Assembly: GCA_035761805.1 (NCBI GenBank)
Contig: DASTQL010000022.1
Location: forward strand, 1-16,625
Reading direction: 5' to 3'
Origin: DASTQL01 sp035761805
GTDB taxonomy: Bacteria > Actinomycetota > Actinomycetes > Jiangellales > Jiangellaceae
DNA length: 16,625 nucleotides
Both the position numbers and the translations under genes were made by a program. The notes under the pieces were generated by a model that searched no databases, was not told the DNA's origin, and worked only from the letters and a program-made list of their open reading frames with translations. Below, piece after piece: positions 14,319 to 16,625 of the stretch. Position 1 is the first letter of the stretch. Every line of letters starts with the position of its first letter.

Positions 14319-15929
14319 TCAGCACCCTGCGCGCTCGACCCCTTCGACCTCGACGGACAGCGTGCCGCCGCCTCGGGCCTCGCCGGTGAGCACGTCGACC
14401 AGCGCGCGGAACGCCCCCGGCGTCCGCCCGTAGAGCGCGATGGCAGCGGTGCCCGCCGCGCTGCCGCCCAGTCCGTACGGGGTGTCCAGGGCTACCACGA
14501 CGTCGCCGGTGCCCGCGGCGGTGCCGGCGAGCAGGCGCACCGTCTCGCCGGTGCCCACGTCCAGGCCTGCAGCAGCCGCGGCGTCGGCGAAGCGGGACCG
14601 GTCCGCCGCCGACCCCCCGACCACCTGGACGGCGTCACCGACCAGCCGGCCCTCGCAGGGACCGGCGATCACGGTGAGTCCCGCCAGCGAGGCGGCGTAC
14701 GAGAGGTCGGCGTGGGACCCCAGCACGTCGGAGTCCGCGGGTGGAGCGGAGGCGGCCTGGTGCAGCTGCAGGGCCACGACCCGCGTCGCGGCCTCGGCGA
14801 GGCGCACCGCCGGGAGGTCACCGTTGCCGACCGCGGCGACGAGCGCGGCGTGCGCCGCACTGGCGTCGGCAGGCATGAGGGCGATGTCGGCCCCGGCGGC
14901 GACCGCGCGCACGGCTGCCTCACCGGGGCCGAAGGCACCGGTCACGGCGCCCATGTCGAGGGCGTCGGTGACGACGACGCCCTCGAAGCCCAGGTCCTCC
15001 CGGAGCAGCTCGACCACTGCGGAAGACAGCGACGAGGGGACACCCGGGTCCACGGCGCGGACGTCCAGGTGGGCGACCATGACAGCCGGCGCGCCGGCCT
15101 CCACGGCGGCGTCGAAGGGCACGAGGTCTCGCTCGCGGAGCTGCTCGACCGTGGCCTCCTGGACAGGGAGCGTCTCGTGGCTGTCGGCCGGGACGGAGCC
15201 GTGCCCGGGGAAGTGCTTGACCACCGGGACGACTCCTGCTTCGGCGTAGCCGTCGAGCCCCGCGCGGGTGATCTCGGCGACCAGCTGCGGGTCCGACGAC
15301 GCGGCCCGGCTCCCGATGGTGGGGTCGTCGGGTCCGCTGGTCACGTCCGCGACGGGGGCGAAGACCATGCCGAGCCCGAGCGAGCGCAGCTCTCGCCCGC
15401 TGGCCTCGGCTACGTCGGCCGCGAGGGCGGGGTCCCGGGCCGCGCCCAGGGTCATCAGGGACGGGAACTCCGTCGCCGGCGCGTGGACCCGGGCCACGAG
15501 CCCGCCTTCCTGGTCCACCGCGGCGATGAGGGGCACCGGTCGTCCGGCGGTGGCGGCCCGCAGCTCACCGAGCGCCCCGGCCAGCTGCTCGGGTGAGCGG
15601 ACGTTGTCGCCCATGACGATGACCCCGCCGAGGTGGAGCTCGCGGACCAGATCCACCGGCGGCTCCGGTCCCGGGTAGCTGGCCACGATCACCTGGCCCG
15701 CCCGCTCCTCGAGTGTGTAGGCGGCGACGATCTCCCGCGCCTGCTCCCACTCGGCCTCGGTGGGACCCCAGGACAGCGCCTCCGGCGTGGGCTCGGCCGG
15801 CGCTTCCTCCCCGGCGGTCGGCCGAGCGGGGGCGCCGGCTGTCGCGTCCCGCCCGTCGTCGCCGCCGCAGGCCGAGAGGGCCAGCAGGGTCACCGCGACG
15901 GTCACGGTGACGGGGAGGCGGCGGGACAC
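14319..15929 (-). CDS. nagZ: Lipoprotein glycoside hydrolase family 3, NagZ-type beta-N-acetylhexosaminidase
   Basis: 536 residues. A lipoprotein signal peptide (SRRLPVTVTVAVTLLALSAC) has lipobox LSAC and lipid-carrying Cys21, so the enzyme is anchored outside the membrane. A disordered Pro/Ala/Glu linker (25-55) leads to a GH3 TIM-barrel. It carries the NagZ signature KHFPGHG (238-244) with the D249-S-H251 catalytic dyad, and VVVTDALDM (318-326) with nucleophile Asp322. A C-terminal domain of about 180 residues follows. It removes GlcNAc from peptidoglycan fragments in wall turnover. GTG 15929 is preferred since it leaves a normal signal peptide; an upstream in-frame GTG at 15986 overlaps the neighbour's stop (GTGA) and would add 19 residues. 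Neither has a good ribosome-binding site. Probably co-transcribed with the nucleoside-hydrolase-like gene. Confidence 0.88.
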   Translation of the reverse strand: MSRRLPVTVTVAVTLLALSACGGDDGRDATAGAPARPTAGEEAPAEPTPEALSWGPTEAEWEQAREIVAAYTLEERAGQVIVASYPGPEPPVDLVRELHLGGVIVMGDNVRSPEQLAGALGELRAATAGRPVPLIAAVDQEGGLVARVHAPATEFPSLMTLGAARDPALAADVAEASGRELRSLGLGMVFAPVADVTSGPDDPTIGSRAASSDPQLVAEITRAGLDGYAEAGVVPVVKHFPGHGSVPADSHETLPVQEATVEQLRERDLVPFDAAVEAGAPAVMVAHLDVRAVDPGVPSSLSSAVVELLREDLGFEGVVVTDALDMGAVTGAFGPGEAAVRAVAAGADIALMPADASAAHAALVAAVGNGDLPAVRLAEAATRVVALQLHQAASAPPADSDVLGSHADLSYAASLAGLTVIAGPCEGRLVGDAVQVVGGSAADRSRFADAAAAAGLDVGTGETVRLLAGTAAGTGDVVVALDTPYGLGGSAAGTAAIALYGRTPGAFRALVDVLTGEARGGGTLSVEVEGVERAGC

Positions 15930-15982
15930 GGGGCACCAGTGTGACCGACCGGTGCAACCGGCACGCGGTCGGCCCGTGGTCG

Positions 15983-16625
15983 TCACCCTCCGGCCAGCTC
16001 GACGAGCCGGGCGACCGCGGCCTCCGGCGTGATCCCGGGCTCGGCCAGGCGCAGCAGGACCCCGGCGTCGCCGATCCCGGCCCCCCGCCTCGCCTGGTGG
16101 GTGAGCAGCCTCCCGGCCAGTGAGGCGACCCGGTCGGCCGAGCGGGCCAGGGCCCGAGCTTGCGCCGGGTCCGGCGCCGGCAGGTTGAAGCCGGGACCGC
16201 CGTCGTCGGTGACCGGGACCCCGGCCCGTGCCAGCATCTCGGCCGCCTCAGGGTCCATGTCGTGGTTGGCCTCGCGCGGAGCGGCGCACGAGGCCACGAC
16301 GTGGACGGGGCCACGGGGCGCCTCGATCAGCGCGAGCGCCTCCGCGATCACCGTCAGCGGCCCGAGCGAGACCAATGTGCCGGCTCCTGCCACCAACAGG
16401 GTTCGCGCCGCCGGGAAGGTCGACGGATCGGGCTCCTGTCGCGGCCCCCACCCACCGAGCCCGTCGGGCCCGTGCACATCCCGTACGGGATAAGGAGACC
16501 CGTCCGACCGGTGGTCGACCCCCGCAGCGACCGGGACGTCGACGCCCAGCAGGGCGAGAACATGTGTGGTGTTCGCCAGCACCCGGCCCAGGGGCACGTT
16601 GCCCGCCGTGGCGACCACGGCGTCC
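15983..16625 (-). CDS. Nucleoside-hydrolase-like protein, C-terminal part (5' end outside window)
   Basis: About 213 residues are visible; the N-terminus with the D-x-D-D-x-x-A calcium-site motif is beyond the edge. Visible family marks are TAGNVPLGRVLANTTHVLALL followed by DVPVAAG, then DVHGPDGLGGWGP, GTLVSLGPLTVIAEAL and NHDMDPEAAEMLARAGVPVT. All fit the inosine-uridine preferring nucleoside hydrolase fold, which splits ribonucleosides into base and ribose. The C-terminal third diverges: the usual D-V-T segment after the GVPVT strand is not visible, and where family members have H-D-P-L-A this protein has IGDAGVLL, without the histidine. It may be a distant subfamily with another substrate, or an inactive one. 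It is followed by nagZ, whose possible GTG overlaps this stop. A coding start at 16618 is not believed because the frame continues to the window edge. Confidence 0.75.
   Translation of the reverse strand, partial: DAVVATAGNVPLGRVLANTTHVLALLGVDVPVAAGVDHRSDGSPYPVRDVHGPDGLGGWGPRQEPDPSTFPAARTLLVAGAGTLVSLGPLTVIAEALALIEAPRGPVHVVASCAAPREANHDMDPEAAEMLARAGVPVTDDGGPGFNLPAPDPAQARALARSADRVASLAGRLLTHQARRGAGIGDAGVLLRLAEPGITPEAAVARLVELAGG

Overview
The window is very GC-rich chromosomal DNA with strongly G/C-ending codons, from a high-GC actinobacterium. Gene content and order resemble the Mycobacterium tuberculosis Rv3409c-Rv3418c locus (choD, guaB3, guaB, rsdA, sigD, whiB3, groEL1, groES) and the related Streptomyces whiD/shbA/guaB/groES region. 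A Geodermatophilaceae-type host (Blastococcus, Geodermatophilus, Modestobacter) is my inference from protein flavour; no rRNA or other taxonomic marker is present to prove it.

Layout. The left edge (1 to about 700) holds the N-terminal part of a tyrosine recombinase on the minus strand, with TTG-rich codon use unlike the rest of the window, then about 400 bp without a confident gene. A small PspC-domain membrane protein (+) follows and faces a long minus-strand block across a very strong hairpin terminator. Read in the direction of transcription, that block is sigD-rsdA, then guaB-guaB3, a hairpin terminator, then an NAD(P) aldehyde dehydrogenase and a ChoD-type GMC oxidoreductase with ATGA overlap. 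Next to sigD lies a minus-strand MerR regulator with a cobalamin-binding domain carrying the W-x9-E-H signature of CarH-type photoreceptors. It diverges from a whiB3/whiD-type iron-sulfur regulator (+). Two stacked hairpins separate whiB from the convergent groES-groEL operon. groES has a near-ideal sigma-A-type promoter embedded between two CIRCE (HrcA) operators; a THUMP-like-domain methyltransferase (+) diverges from it. The right end has a lipoprotein NagZ-type beta-N-acetylhexosaminidase and, upstream of it, the C-terminal part of a nucleoside-hydrolase-like protein cut by the window edge.

How the genes fit together. The core is a conserved actinobacterial housekeeping and regulatory neighbourhood: GMP synthesis (guaB, guaB3), a sigma/anti-sigma pair, a redox-sensing WhiB protein and the heat-shock chaperonins. 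Local additions relative to the M. tuberculosis order as I remember it are the aldehyde dehydrogenase coupled to choD, the B12-type MerR between sigD and whiB, and the methyltransferase next to groES. I do not see an obviously new multi-gene system. The most interesting signals are regulatory: covarying palindromic terminators, a set of apparently leaderless starts, the operator/promoter interlock at groES, and GTTGWAC repeats 20 bp apart lying on the -35 and -10 of the whiB promoter beside a B12/light-sensor-type regulator.
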